Of a stretch of DNA of 64,000 nucleotides, positions 34,677 through 43,465 are shown piece after piece; the stretch's first letter is position 1; every line of letters starts with the position of its first letter. The stretch comes from Candidatus Kuenenia stuttgartensis (GTDB lineage: Bacteria > Planctomycetota > Phycisphaerae > Phycisphaerales > SM1A02). The notes under the pieces were generated by a model, which saw only the letters and a program-made list of their open reading frames with translations, searched no databases and had not been told where the DNA came from. Position numbers and translations under genes: made by a program. The stretch is from assembly GCA_945902075.1 (NCBI GenBank), contig CAMDMA010000002.1, forward strand, positions 98,793 to 162,792, written 5' to 3'.

Positions 34677-34778
34677 CAGTGCACAGGTGTTACTTTGAGC
34701 GCGTGTCGTGTTTGGCCAACTCGGCTCAATGGGTGCTGACTGGATTGTCGGTACGGCGGTGTTCCCTCCACCTTCCTA

Positions 34779-34850
34779 GACCAAGTTTTTGACCAAGTTT
34801 TTGACCAAGTTTTTGACCAAGTTTTTGACCAAGTCTTTCACCAAGTCTTT
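34779..34850. repeat. 12-bp tandem array, six units
   Basis: Four identical gaccaagttttt units from 34779, then gaccaagtcttt and caccaagtcttt, with a partial seventh. Much more AT-rich than its surroundings. The remainder of the 503-base gap 34500-35002 holds the hairpin at 34646 and no gene I can support. Confidence 0.9.
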
Positions 34851-35002
34851 CACCATGATCTAGACCCAAATCCCTCCTTCAGCAGCCCACCCTTCCTGTG
34901 CGTGCGAACTTTCACACAACCCTCGATCGCATCGGTGCACGTCCTGTCCAAGGGCGCATCCGACACTCCAACGGGGATGGCCCCTGTCAGGCGCATCCGT
35001 CG

Positions 35003-35467
35003 TCATTCACGAGGCAGGCCAATCGCGACTTCCATCGCTGCGCCTAAGACGACTGGTTCGATCCGCGACCGGGTTCGCTGTCGAAGGGGGCTCGTAGAGA
35101 GCGCCTCATTCCGAGTGTCCAGTTCGGAATCGTCCTGAGCGGACGCATCGATCATGAAACCAGCAGAGGCTTCGACAGCCGTTGCCATGCTTCGATCCAC
35201 ACTTGAATCTGTTGCGAAGCCCGCGTTTGACCGGACTTCCGACCCCAAACCGTCAAGATCCACACCTTCAAGACCGGATCCATCAGCTGGGCGGAGGAAC
35301 GATCCCGCGCCAAGCCCGCCCATTCCAAAGGCGATGATTCCGGTCATGATCGCTGGGACAAAAATCCCAACGAACATCTGTCCACTCTTCCGGGGGGCAG
35401 GAATGCCCAACCGAAAAAGTTTGCCAACCGACCAAAGCCGGTTAGGCCATCCACGTTTCACAGACAT
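35003..35467 (-). CDS. Small membrane protein of unknown function next to flagellins
   Basis: 154 residues. A basic N-terminus precedes one hydrophobic Gly-rich helix (MFVGIFVPAIMTGIIAFGMG) and an acidic/Ser-rich tail of about 100 residues. GGGAGAGAGAG upstream of ATG 35467 could serve as ribosome-binding site. It lies downstream of the two flagellin genes on the same strand, after the flagellin terminator, so it probably has its own promoter. No family recognised. Confidence 0.5.
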   Translation of the reverse strand: MSVKRGWPNRLWSVGKLFRLGIPAPRKSGQMFVGIFVPAIMTGIIAFGMGGLGAGSFLRPADGSGLEGVDLDGLGSEVRSNAGFATDSSVDRSMATAVEASAGFMIDASAQDDSELDTRNEALSTSPLRQRTRSRIEPVVLGAAMEVAIGLPRE

Positions 35468-35626
35468 GAGGGACTCTCTCTCCCTTTTCGAGGGTCCCTC
35501 CCTCCGCGCCGAACATACTTCAGCTGCCTAGCCAGTCCAACGGAATGTTGAAAAAAGTTTGTTTTTACCTGCCTCGCCTTTGCAATCCCACCCAAGTGCC
35601 GGCACGCCCCGAGGCAAAAACGAAAA

Positions 35627-35650
35627 GGGGCGGTCCTTGCGGACCGCCCC
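35627..35650 (-). terminator. Intrinsic terminator of the first-listed flagellin gene
   Basis: A perfect 10-bp stem (ggggcggtcc with complement), loop ttgc. On the minus strand it is followed by TTTTCGTTTTTG. Confidence 0.85.
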
Positions 35651-35705
35651 CCACTTTCTCATGTTGTCACCTTTACAGGTGTCCTCCGCCCCTCGCTACC
35701 GGAGA

Positions 35706-37175
35706 TTATCCGATGAGCGAGAGGACTTGCTGTGGCGCGCTGTTCGCGAGGCTGAGCGACTGAGTCGCAGCCTGCGACAGGATCTGTGCACGGGTCATCG
35801 ACGCGGTTTCCGCGGCGAAGTCCGTGTCGCGAATCGCGCTCTCAGCAGCCGTGGTGTTCTCGAGGGCGATGCCGAGGCTCGAGATCGTGGCGCCGACGAC
35901 GTTCTTCTGGAACGCGCCGAGACGTCCACGGAGGCTCGAGACCTGCTTGATCGCAGAGTCGATGACTTCCTGGGCCTTTGAGAGATCGCCATTCTGGACA
36001 TTGGCCGTACCACCCGACTTGAGGTCGGAGAGGAAGCCAGCGCCGTTTCCACCGAGGTTACCCGTGGTGACGGTTTCGATACCGAGCGACACCTTGCCTG
36101 CGAGATTGACCGACGGAGCGAGGTTGAAGTTCGCGCCGCCACCGGTGATGTTGAAGGTCGAGGACTGACCGGCGGCGTTGAGCGAGCTCGTACCGTCGAG
36201 GGTCACCGACACATCGAAACCATCGCTCGAGACGCGGGCAGTGAGGCCGTCCGTAGTGGCCTGGGTGCCGTTGATGAGGACGGTGGCGTTGCGGCCATAG
36301 TCCTTGAGGTCGTCGACGCCCGATGCCGAAGCGGCAGTCGAGAAGATGAAGTTCGTCGAGTTCTCGTTGGCAAGCTCCTTGACACGGACGAACGAATCAG
36401 CGCCGTAGCCGGTGGAGTTGACCTGCACGCGGGCTGCGTCGGTAGCGTTCTGGATCGCGGACACACCGAGTGCGTCCTTGAAGCTGTTGACTGCGGCAAG
36501 AATGTTGGCCTGCGAGGTACCCGAGGCGAACGTGAACTGCTGCACGCCCTTCGTTCCGGTGATCTCGAACGACACTTCGCCCGAACCACCGTTACCGAAC
36601 GTACCACCGGTCGACAGGAACACTGCGCCAGTCTGGGCCGACTGCAGCACGGTGACGGTCACGGCGCGAGCCGCAGCCGAATCCGAGAGCTTCGCGGCGT
36701 TGACGGTGACATCCGTGAGTGAGGTCGACTGACCGCTGACGGTGTAATCGAAGTTGCCGTTAAGGAGCTTGGTGCCCTGGAAGCTGGTGGCGTTTGCGAT
36801 ACGGTCGATCGTTTGAAGGATCGAGTCGATCTGGAGCTGATTCGCATCGCGCTCTTCCTGCGAGACGCCTGCTTCGTTTGCGGTCGCTCCGACGAGTCCC
36901 TGGAGTTCGACAAGCATGTTCGAAACTTCCTGCAGACCACCTTCGGCGACGTTCACGACTTGTTCAGCGCGCTGCGAGTTCGAGATCGCGCTGTTGATTG
37001 CGGTCTTCTCAGCGCGGAGATTCTCAGAAGCGATCAGGCCTGCCGGATCGTCTGCACCACGATTGATGCGGAGACCGGTGGAAAGACGCTGAAGGCTGTT
37101 GGCCAGACCCTTGTTCTGGCCGCCGAGCACGCGCTGTGCGATGAGTGACGGGATGTTTTGATTGATACGACTCAT
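35706..37175 (-). CDS. Flagellin A
   Basis: 489 residues; subunit of the flagellar filament. The N-terminal D0/D1 region is MSRINQNIPSLIAQRVLGGQ through LSTGLRINRGADDPAGLIAS, and the C-terminal D1/D0 helix contains AESAIRDTDFAAETASMTRA. The central part includes a flagellin IN-type motif (QQFTFASGTSQANILAAVN) and Gly/Ser-rich surface sequence. ATG 37175 has GGAGGA 8 nt upstream. A longer open frame to 37433 is not flagellin-like. It is the last of the fliW-csrA-flagellin B-flagellin A series and has its own terminator. Confidence 0.95.
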   Translation of the reverse strand: MSRINQNIPSLIAQRVLGGQNKGLANSLQRLSTGLRINRGADDPAGLIASENLRAEKTAINSAISNSQRAEQVVNVAEGGLQEVSNMLVELQGLVGATANEAGVSQEERDANQLQIDSILQTIDRIANATSFQGTKLLNGNFDYTVSGQSTSLTDVTVNAAKLSDSAAARAVTVTVLQSAQTGAVFLSTGGTFGNGGSGEVSFEITGTKGVQQFTFASGTSQANILAAVNSFKDALGVSAIQNATDAARVQVNSTGYGADSFVRVKELANENSTNFIFSTAASASGVDDLKDYGRNATVLINGTQATTDGLTARVSSDGFDVSVTLDGTSSLNAAGQSSTFNITGGGANFNLAPSVNLAGKVSLGIETVTTGNLGGNGAGFLSDLKSGGTANVQNGDLSKAQEVIDSAIKQVSSLRGRLGAFQKNVVGATISSLGIALENTTAAESAIRDTDFAAETASMTRAQILSQAATQSLSLANSAPQQVLSLIG

Positions 37176-37549
37176 GACTAGTGTCCTCCGTGATTGCCGG
37201 GTTGTCCGGCGTGTTCTCTCGACCGCCCCCGCCTTGGGGCGTTCGCGCCCTCCGCGTTCGCGGTGGCCTGCTCGGTGCCAGTCAGTTCCTCTGACCGACC
37301 CGACTGAAGTTGGAAGGCGCGTCCTGCACCCGGAAACGAGTCGGAACTGAGGTTCCCGACGCACCTCAGATCGGAGGAGCTGGCAGGCGACTTCATCTTG
37401 GGGGCGCATTTCCCGCACGATTGCTGCAAACAACGCTTAGAAGGGGCGAAAACCGCATGCCAAAACGCCCGCGACTGCCGGAAACGGACTCTAAAGCGAT
37501 CCGATGAGGCTCCTCGACGGTCTCTCGATGAGGCAGATTGCCAAAAAGA
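37176..37549 (-). other. Leader and promoter region of flagellin A
   Basis: The 440-base gap between the two flagellin genes. It holds the flagellin A ribosome-binding site (CGGAGGACAC, with two GGA triplets that could be bound by CsrA) and, at the far end, the terminator of flagellin B. I searched by eye for sigma-28 and sigma-54 promoter patterns and found none that fits. A separate promoter is still expected, because the upstream gene has a terminator. Confidence 0.4.
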
Positions 37550-37577
37550 AGACCGCCCGGCGTTTGCCGGGCGGTCT
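37550..37577 (-). terminator. Intrinsic terminator of flagellin B
   Basis: A perfect 12-bp stem (agaccgcccggc with complement), loop gttt. Read on the minus strand it is followed by TCTTTTTGG. Confidence 0.85.
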
Positions 37578-37615
37578 ATGCGTGTTGTGCGGGCTGTTTC
37601 GCGAGGCCTCGTCGG

Positions 37616-39085
37616 TTACTGGAGGAGGCGCAGCACGTTTTGGGCGCTCGAATTCGCAGTAGCAAGCACCGAGGTACCCGCCTGCTGCAAAATCTGTGCA
37701 CGGGTCATTGCTGCCGTTTCCGCAGCGAAGTCGGTGTCGCGAATCTTCGACTCGCTTGAGGTGATGTTCTCAAGACCGATTTGAAGGCTGCGTGAATTCG
37801 TTTGCAACGTGTTGCGCTCGAACGCACCGAGGCGCCCACGCATGACCGACACTTCGGTAATCGCAGCGTCGAGCACTTCACTCGCCTCAGCCGCGCGACC
37901 CAGAATCATCGAGTTCGACTGGCCGCTCTTGAGGCTATCGAGAAAGTAGCGATCTCCCGCGAACGTGGTGCCACCGATACGACTCGCAGCGACCGACTGA
38001 ATTCCAATTCCAACCTGCTGCGTGGTGGTGATCGACGGTCCAAGTTGGAACATCGCGCCACCGCCGGTGACATTGAAGGTGCTTGGTGTTCCGTTGACCG
38101 TCGTTGCGAACGCATGTGAGAGATCAAGATCAATCGCAAGCGCTGGCGTGTTGAGCGACACGGTCGTACCGTTTCCGGTCGCCAATGCTCCATTGATGAT
38201 CGCACTGACATCTCGGCCCGAATCGCGCTGCTGCGCGGCCCCGGCTGGATCGGAGTAGGTTTGGAAGAATGCGCCGCCGGAACCGATCTTCCGCACCGAC
38301 ACGAATGCATCGCTGCCGAAATCCGTCGACTTGAAGTAGAGACCTGAGAGTTGGCTCGCACCGTTGCGCAGGTTCGCGCTGATACCGGTTGTGTCGCGCA
38401 CGGTGTTTACCGCGGCGATCACCGCGGAAAGTGCCGTTCCGGAAACAAAGGTCAGCGTCTGCACACCGAGCTTTCCGGCGATCTCGAGCGTCACGCTCGA
38501 CGTGAGCGCGCCAGTCGGTGCAGAGAGGAAGAGCGAGCCGGCTTGCGCAGACTGCGTGACCTCCACTGAAACGGAAATCGACGAGTTCGTGCCAAACTGC
38601 ACACCATGGATATCCGCACCAGCGATGTCGCTTGAGTCAACTCCGCTCGTCAGATACTCAAGCGATCCGTTGAGGAGTTGCAGGCCCGCGAAGCTTGCCG
38701 TGTTCGAGATACGCGTGATCGATTCAATCGCGCTGTCAATCTCAAGCTGGTTGGCCGAGATCTCCTCTTGAGAGATACCGCCGGTGTTCGCGCTATTCAC
38801 CACGAGGCTCTTGATCGAGTTGAGCAAGTCGGCGACCTCAGCGAGGTAACCTTCCGTTGTCGCAATCACCGAACTCGCTCGTTCAGAATTGTCGATCGCT
38901 TGCCCCATGCCCTTGATCTCCGAGCGCAAGCGCTCGCTGACGATCAAACCAGCCGGGTCGTCGGCTCCGCGGTTGATGCGGAGACCGGTTGCGAGGCGTT
39001 GAAGACGAGTTGAGAGGTCGTTGTTCGAGCGGGAAAGGTTGTTCTGCGCGATGAGCGACGGAACATTCGTATTGATGCGAGCCAT
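37616..39085 (-). CDS. Flagellin B
   Basis: 489 residues, the same length as flagellin A. N-terminus MARINTNVPSLIAQNNLSRS and LATGLRINRGADDPAGLIVS; C-terminal ESKIRDTDFAAETAAMTRAQ. Central IN-type motif VQTLTFVSGTALSAVIAAVN. The terminal domains match flagellin A closely and the middle has diverged, so these are tandem paralogues probably used in one filament or under different conditions. AAGGAGGA precedes ATG 39085. Terminator downstream. Confidence 0.95.
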   Translation of the reverse strand: MARINTNVPSLIAQNNLSRSNNDLSTRLQRLATGLRINRGADDPAGLIVSERLRSEIKGMGQAIDNSERASSVIATTEGYLAEVADLLNSIKSLVVNSANTGGISQEEISANQLEIDSAIESITRISNTASFAGLQLLNGSLEYLTSGVDSSDIAGADIHGVQFGTNSSISVSVEVTQSAQAGSLFLSAPTGALTSSVTLEIAGKLGVQTLTFVSGTALSAVIAAVNTVRDTTGISANLRNGASQLSGLYFKSTDFGSDAFVSVRKIGSGGAFFQTYSDPAGAAQQRDSGRDVSAIINGALATGNGTTVSLNTPALAIDLDLSHAFATTVNGTPSTFNVTGGGAMFQLGPSITTTQQVGIGIQSVAASRIGGTTFAGDRYFLDSLKSGQSNSMILGRAAEASEVLDAAITEVSVMRGRLGAFERNTLQTNSRSLQIGLENITSSESKIRDTDFAAETAAMTRAQILQQAGTSVLATANSSAQNVLRLLQ

Positions 39086-39145
39086 GGCAATCCTCCTTGA
39101 CTGAGAGGCCCGTGGAACCGAGGGACGCTTGCCCCTCGGCCCGGA

Positions 39146-39457
39146 TCAGGCGGTTTCACGCCTTCCGGTTTGGGTTGCCGCGAGCTTCGCGGCTGTAGGC
39201 AGGACCGTCCCGCCCATCGTCTGACTTCCGCCTCGCGCACTGCCGCGGGGACGGAACGAACCGAGTTCACCGCGGAAGGCCGCGGCCTGCTGGTTCTCAT
39301 TTCGAATGGCGTCGTACACCTCTTTGCGGTGGACTGCCACGGTTGCGGGGGCCTTGATGCCGATCCGAACCTTATCGCCTCTGATGTCGACGATCGTGAG
39401 TTCGACGTCGTCGCCGATCATGATCGTTTCGTCTCGCTGTCGGGAGAGCACCAGCAT
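39146..39457 (-). CDS. csrA: Carbon storage regulator CsrA with long C-terminal tail
   Basis: RNA-binding translational regulator that recognises GGA in loops near ribosome-binding sites. The core [20 protein letters not shown] through [10 protein letters not shown] is complete, including the conserved Arg of VHRKEV. 103 residues against the usual 60-75: about 45 extra residues, rich in Gly, Ser, Thr and Ala, follow the core. AAGGAG precedes ATG 39457. It lies between fliW and the flagellin genes, as in bacteria where FliW sequesters CsrA to relieve repression of flagellin mRNA. Confidence 0.93.
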   Translation of the reverse strand: MLVLSRQRDETIMIGDDVELTIVDIRGDKVRIGIKAPATVAVHRKEVYDAIRNENQQAAAFRGELGSFRPRGSARGGSQTMGGTVLPTAAKLAATQTGRRETA

Positions 39458-39571
39458 GAGCGGGCTCCTTCCTTGGGGGCATCCGTGCCCGGTGAAAGTC
39501 CATCCTTGTCGAAACTCAGTCCGCACCGGTGCACGCACCGGAACAACACTCAAGCCGTGACCCACGAGGGA

Positions 39572-40018
39572 TCACGCGATCTTCGCAGCGACCGTCTCCG
39601 CGAGCTTCACGAGCTCGTGGCGGGTCGACCACTTCTTCTCAGCGAGCACGAGCTGCATCGCCTTGTGATTCTGTGGGTTGACGACAAGCGGCCCCTGCAA
39701 ATTTGCGGTGAGCGACTGGTCGCGCTTATTCACGATGACAAAGACCTGCGCGCCACTGGTCTCGGTGATACCGAGCTCGTCCATTTGCTCTTTGCGGATG
39801 TTCGCCTGGTAGTCGGGCAGCCACAGTGCCGGGTCGGTGACGACAAACGCGAGGTCCGCGCTCTCGGTCGACTGGAGCCAGAAGAAGACGCCGTTCTCGT
39901 CGGGCTGCAGCAGCGCGAAGCTGCGGTAGCTCGAGAAACCCAGCAGTCCGGCGGGGAACTCGAGGATGAGAGAGTCGTCGATTTCGACGGCGCCGAAGCG
40001 CGTGGTCTGAATCAGCAT
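39572..40018 (-). CDS. fliW: Flagellar assembly factor FliW
   Basis: 148 residues, family size. Conserved LEFPAGLLGFSSYRSFAL, FFWLQSTE and the C-terminal NPQNHKAMQLVL are visible. FliW binds CsrA and also flagellin; when flagellin is secreted, FliW is released, binds CsrA and frees flagellin mRNA for translation. The start at 40018 gives the conserved MLIQTTRFG beginning; the upstream extension to 40126 is unrelated. The gene immediately precedes csrA (114 bp gap). Confidence 0.93.
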   Translation of the reverse strand: MLIQTTRFGAVEIDDSLILEFPAGLLGFSSYRSFALLQPDENGVFFWLQSTESADLAFVVTDPALWLPDYQANIRKEQMDELGITETSGAQVFVIVNKRDQSLTANLQGPLVVNPQNHKAMQLVLAEKKWSTRHELVKLAETVAAKIA

Positions 40019-40147
40019 GCGGGTGCTCCGTCGGCCTTTCCATTCCTTGGATTCCGGCATCCATGCCGGACGGGTTCCAACCCTTTTCCTTCCGAAGGGG
40101 CCGAGCCTTCGGACGGTGTGCCGCAACTTGCGGCGAATCTCAAACTT

Positions 40148-42127
40148 CTAGCGAAGGAAATCAAGGAGGCTCAGGTTCACTGCGCGCGACGCGCCTGCGA
40201 GGCCCGCCTCCAGCTGCTGCTGAAGGCTGGCGAAGCGAGTTGCCGCTTGGGTGAAGTCGAGGTCCTGAATACTTGATCGCAAGGCCATGTCCTGAATTCC
40301 AAGTTCTTCCTCGCGGTTGGTCGCTTCGGACACGCGCCGCGATCGAACTCCGACATCTGCGCGCGCCTCTGTGGCACGATCGATGTCGGCTTCGAGTTTG
40401 TTGGTTGCAAACTCAATGCCACGGTCGTCATTGGCTCTAAGCGCATCTCGCAGCGCCATGAGGTGCGAAAACACACTGTCTACGGCAACTGTTGCGCGGT
40501 CGGTTCCGGTCAATGTTGCCGCGTTCGTGGTTCCCGCGATTCCGAGGTCGAGCGCAGTGTTGCTGTTGTTGATGTCCGCAACGGTGGTCGCCGTGCCAAT
40601 GGTCGCGTCGACGATCTCGATACCGTTGCCGGTTGAAACCAGGCGTGCCGTGAACTCCGCAGGCGTGATGCCCGCAGCAGCGGCGGCGGCGTTGATCGTC
40701 GCGAGCGCATCATCGACAGTGAGATCACCATCGATGTCGACCTCAAAGTTACGGCCGTCCTTGAGGGTGATCCGCATATCGCGGTCGGCGGCAGCATCAG
40801 GAAGCCCAGTCGCGGGATCAATGTTTCCCTTTGACTGCCGCACCCCGCGGCCACCGTTGAAGTCGGCAAGCAAGGTCGAGTTTGCAAAGGAACGGATGCC
40901 AAGCTCCGTCGCGGTCGTGCCACCGAGTTCCTCAACCGACATGATCGCGCCGGAGAGTTCGTTGCGGACATTCAGTCGGCTGCCGTCTTCGGAGATCTCA
41001 ACCCGGACGCCAAGCCCGGCGGCGCTGACGGCGTTTTGGAAGTCTTGGACCGTCGTGAGCGTCGAGAGGTCGACGCGACGCGTCTGTCCGCCGTTTCGAA
41101 TGGCGATTTCCCCGAGCGGAAGTGTCATTCCAGAGAACGAGTCGAGTCGGGTGAGCTCCGTGATGCGCGGCCGGAGATCGGCACCTGCGCTGAGGGTGCC
41201 GCCGGGATAGGTACCAGCAAGCCCGAGGTCGCCGGCGGTGGTTGCGGAGTTGGAGTCGCGGATGACGACAGTTGTGCCGAGTGAGGGCGTGACGGCGATG
41301 CGATCGCCGGTTGTCGGGTCGATGGAGACGACGGCGCCTGGATCGGTCGCCCCAATCGCAGCGCTGAGCCGCGCGATGACGTCGCCCACGCTATCGGCGT
41401 CGGAGAGGTCCACCGCGGTCACTGTGCCATTGACGTCCACTTCGATGGTTCCGGCGCGGACGCCTCGCCCATTGGCGCCACCGAGGTCGGTGAGCCGCGT
41501 GGCGGTGGTCATTGATGGGTCGAGGTCGCGGTCGCCCTCTACGCGCCCGGAGAGCGCGCCAAAGGCCTGCTCGGCGCCAATCGTGACTCGGATGTCGGAG
41601 GCAAGCCCAAGGTCCGCCCGCATACCCGCGCCGGACCCGATGTAGCGCATGCCCTGGAGAAGGCTCGAAAACGGCGGTGCCGCGTGCTCATCACCGCCGA
41701 AAAAGTGGATGCCACGGAGGTCGCGGTTCGCGATCGAGGTGAGCGAACTCAACATCGAGTCGATGACCGTTGCCTGGTTCTGCCGTGTGGCGGCGTCGCT
41801 CCCAACGCCAATCTGGGACAGGCCGATTCCCTTCGACTCCTGCAGAATGTCCGCCACGTCGGCGAGCGCCGCGTCGAGGGCATTGAGGGTGGCATCGGCC
41901 TGTGAAAGGTTGCGCGAACGCTGTGCGCGCCGCTCGATCGCGTCCTCGAGGACCGTCACCGTTGAAGCGCCGATCGCGTTCTCGGAGGGGCGGGAAAACT
42001 CTTTGCCGCTCGCAAGCCGAACCTGCAAAAGCAGCATCTCGCGGTTGGTGTTCTGGATACCCCCAAGCGCAATTCTTGACGCGAGGAGGTTGGGAACGCG
42101 GGCGAGGTTGGCAGGAATTGCGCTCAT
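40148..42127 (-). CDS. flgL: Flagellar hook-associated protein 3 FlgL, enlarged
   Basis: About 659 residues, roughly twice the E. coli protein (317). The N-terminal helix region (NREMLLLQVRLASGKEFSRP, DATLNALDAALADVADIL, ANRDLRGIHFFGGDEH) and the C-terminal helix (ALRSSIQDLDFTQAATRFAS) are those of FlgL, which joins hook and filament. The extra middle of about 400 residues contains repeated IN-type motifs (VDLSDADSVGDVIARLSAAI; VDLSTLTTVQDFQNAVSAAG). GGAGCAG precedes ATG 42127. It heads the flgL-fliW-csrA-flagellin run and is divergent from the dockerin gene. Confidence 0.9.
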   Translation of the reverse strand: MSAIPANLARVPNLLASRIALGGIQNTNREMLLLQVRLASGKEFSRPSENAIGASTVTVLEDAIERRAQRSRNLSQADATLNALDAALADVADILQESKGIGLSQIGVGSDAATRQNQATVIDSMLSSLTSIANRDLRGIHFFGGDEHAAPPFSSLLQGMRYIGSGAGMRADLGLASDIRVTIGAEQAFGALSGRVEGDRDLDPSMTTATRLTDLGGANGRGVRAGTIEVDVNGTVTAVDLSDADSVGDVIARLSAAIGATDPGAVVSIDPTTGDRIAVTPSLGTTVVIRDSNSATTAGDLGLAGTYPGGTLSAGADLRPRITELTRLDSFSGMTLPLGEIAIRNGGQTRRVDLSTLTTVQDFQNAVSAAGLGVRVEISEDGSRLNVRNELSGAIMSVEELGGTTATELGIRSFANSTLLADFNGGRGVRQSKGNIDPATGLPDAAADRDMRITLKDGRNFEVDIDGDLTVDDALATINAAAAAAGITPAEFTARLVSTGNGIEIVDATIGTATTVADINNSNTALDLGIAGTTNAATLTGTDRATVAVDSVFSHLMALRDALRANDDRGIEFATNKLEADIDRATEARADVGVRSRRVSEATNREEELGIQDMALRSSIQDLDFTQAATRFASLQQQLEAGLAGASRAVNLSLLDFLR

Positions 42128-42277
42128 AGGAACTGCTCCACGGGCAGGTTGCAACGCCCGTTCCAGCGACGTCACATGCCGGTCCGCGGGCTTCGCCCGA
42201 CCGCGAACCTCCCCGCGGAATGTGCGAAAATCGCGCGCCGCACTTGCTCCAACGCTCAGGGCCGCGATACTCGACGA

Positions 42278-43321
42278 ATGCTCCATCGTTTGACCGCTGT
42301 CGCAGGCGTTGCCTGCTGTCTGATGTCCGTCCTGTCCGCGCACGCCGGGACGGAAGTGCTCTTGATCCCCGACTCTGGCAACGACAAGGTGTGGGCGCTC
42401 AGCCCGGTCGACGGCGCGGTCATCAACACCTCGTTCATCGCGCCTGATATCCACCTCAAGCAACCAATTCAGGTCATCCCAAGCGGTACCGGCACCCTCA
42501 TCATCACCGATGAGCTCCAGGACTCGGTCTTTGAGTATTCAGCGACCGGCTTCTACCTTCGCACCCTCGCGAGTCCGGCCGACGGGCTCACTATCGGGGC
42601 CTTCGGTGGCTGCATGAAGGACGGGTTTTTCTACTTCACCAGCGGCTTCAGTTCAGGTGCGGGCAGGATTCTCCGCCTCGCGCTCGATGGAACACCACCG
42701 ACGCTCTTCTGCGATTTTTCGGCGAAGGGCGATCCGCGCGGCATTCTGGCGTTTGGTGGCGGATTTCTCGTTGGGAACTCCACCACCGACGACATCGAGT
42801 TCGTCAGCGCCGCGGGCGTCATCTCCGCGACGCCATTTCACAACTCAGACGGAATCACCAGCATCAATTTCCCGCAACAACTGCTGCAACTCGCGGACGG
42901 CACGATCATGGCGACGGGCTTCAGCGCACCGTGGGGCCTTTTCTTCTTCGAGCCGTCCGGCGCGTTTCTCGGCGCGTATACCTCGCCGCAGGTCTATCTC
43001 TCACCGCGCGGATCTGCCCAGCTCGACAACGGCAACTACATCTACACCGGTGGGACGCGCATTGACATCATCGACGCGAAAACGCAGGCAAACACCAATG
43101 TCGTGAACCAGCTCGGAACGAGTTTCCGCTGGGTCACTCGCTTCACGCCGCCTCCGCCCTGCACGGGCGATATTGATGGCAACCGTCAGGTCGATGCGTC
43201 AGATCTCGCGAACCTTTTGGCCGATTGGGGAGCGACGAAAAGTGCTGCAAATCTCGACGGCTCGGGGACCGTTGATGCTGCGGACCTTGCGGTACTTCTT
43301 GGTGCGTGGGGCCCCTGCTGA
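42278..43321 (+). CDS. Exported protein with dockerin-like C-terminus
   Basis: 347 residues. Signal peptide MLHRLTAVAGVACCLMSVLS ending AHAG. The middle is propeller-like (SGNDKVWALSPVDGAVINTS, PSGTGTLIITDELQDSVFEY). The C-terminal 60 residues carry two calcium loops, DIDGNRQVDASDLANLLADW and NLDGSGTVDAADLAVLLGAW, the dockerin type I layout. In cellulosomes dockerins bind cohesins; in planctomycetes such tails are common and their partner is unknown. Start ATG 42278. It sits between flgL and a PEP-CTERM gene, interrupting the flagellar locus. Confidence 0.8.
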   Translation: MLHRLTAVAGVACCLMSVLSAHAGTEVLLIPDSGNDKVWALSPVDGAVINTSFIAPDIHLKQPIQVIPSGTGTLIITDELQDSVFEYSATGFYLRTLASPADGLTIGAFGGCMKDGFFYFTSGFSSGAGRILRLALDGTPPTLFCDFSAKGDPRGILAFGGGFLVGNSTTDDIEFVSAAGVISATPFHNSDGITSINFPQQLLQLADGTIMATGFSAPWGLFFFEPSGAFLGAYTSPQVYLSPRGSAQLDNGNYIYTGGTRIDIIDAKTQANTNVVNQLGTSFRWVTRFTPPPPCTGDIDGNRQVDASDLANLLADWGATKSAANLDGSGTVDAADLAVLLGAWGPC

Positions 43322-43374
43322 CGCGATGTGCGCGGGCGGATCCACGCATAGAAATCAACCCCTGAAAAACGCAA

Positions 43375-43398
43375 AGGGCCAGCCTTTCGGCTGGCCCT
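43375..43398. terminator. Bidirectional intrinsic terminator
   Basis: A perfect 10-bp stem (agggccagcc with complement), loop tttc, between convergent genes. The minus-strand exit is TTTGCGTTTTTC, so it most clearly ends the PEP-CTERM gene. Confidence 0.8.
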
Positions 43399-43465
43399 GT
43401 GTGACTGGAGTGTTGGGCGACACTTTCCACCCGCCGCCCGCGACAACGTCGCAAAACCGGTTGGT

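Noticed and set aside
37176..37433. Upstream extension of flagellin A
   Set aside because: The flagellin N-terminus MSRINQN with GGAGGA in front marks the real start; the rest is leader.
37430..37480. Sigma-54 promoter (TGGCAT...) upstream of flagellin A
   Set aside because: The GG to GC distance is 12, not 10, so it does not fit the consensus.
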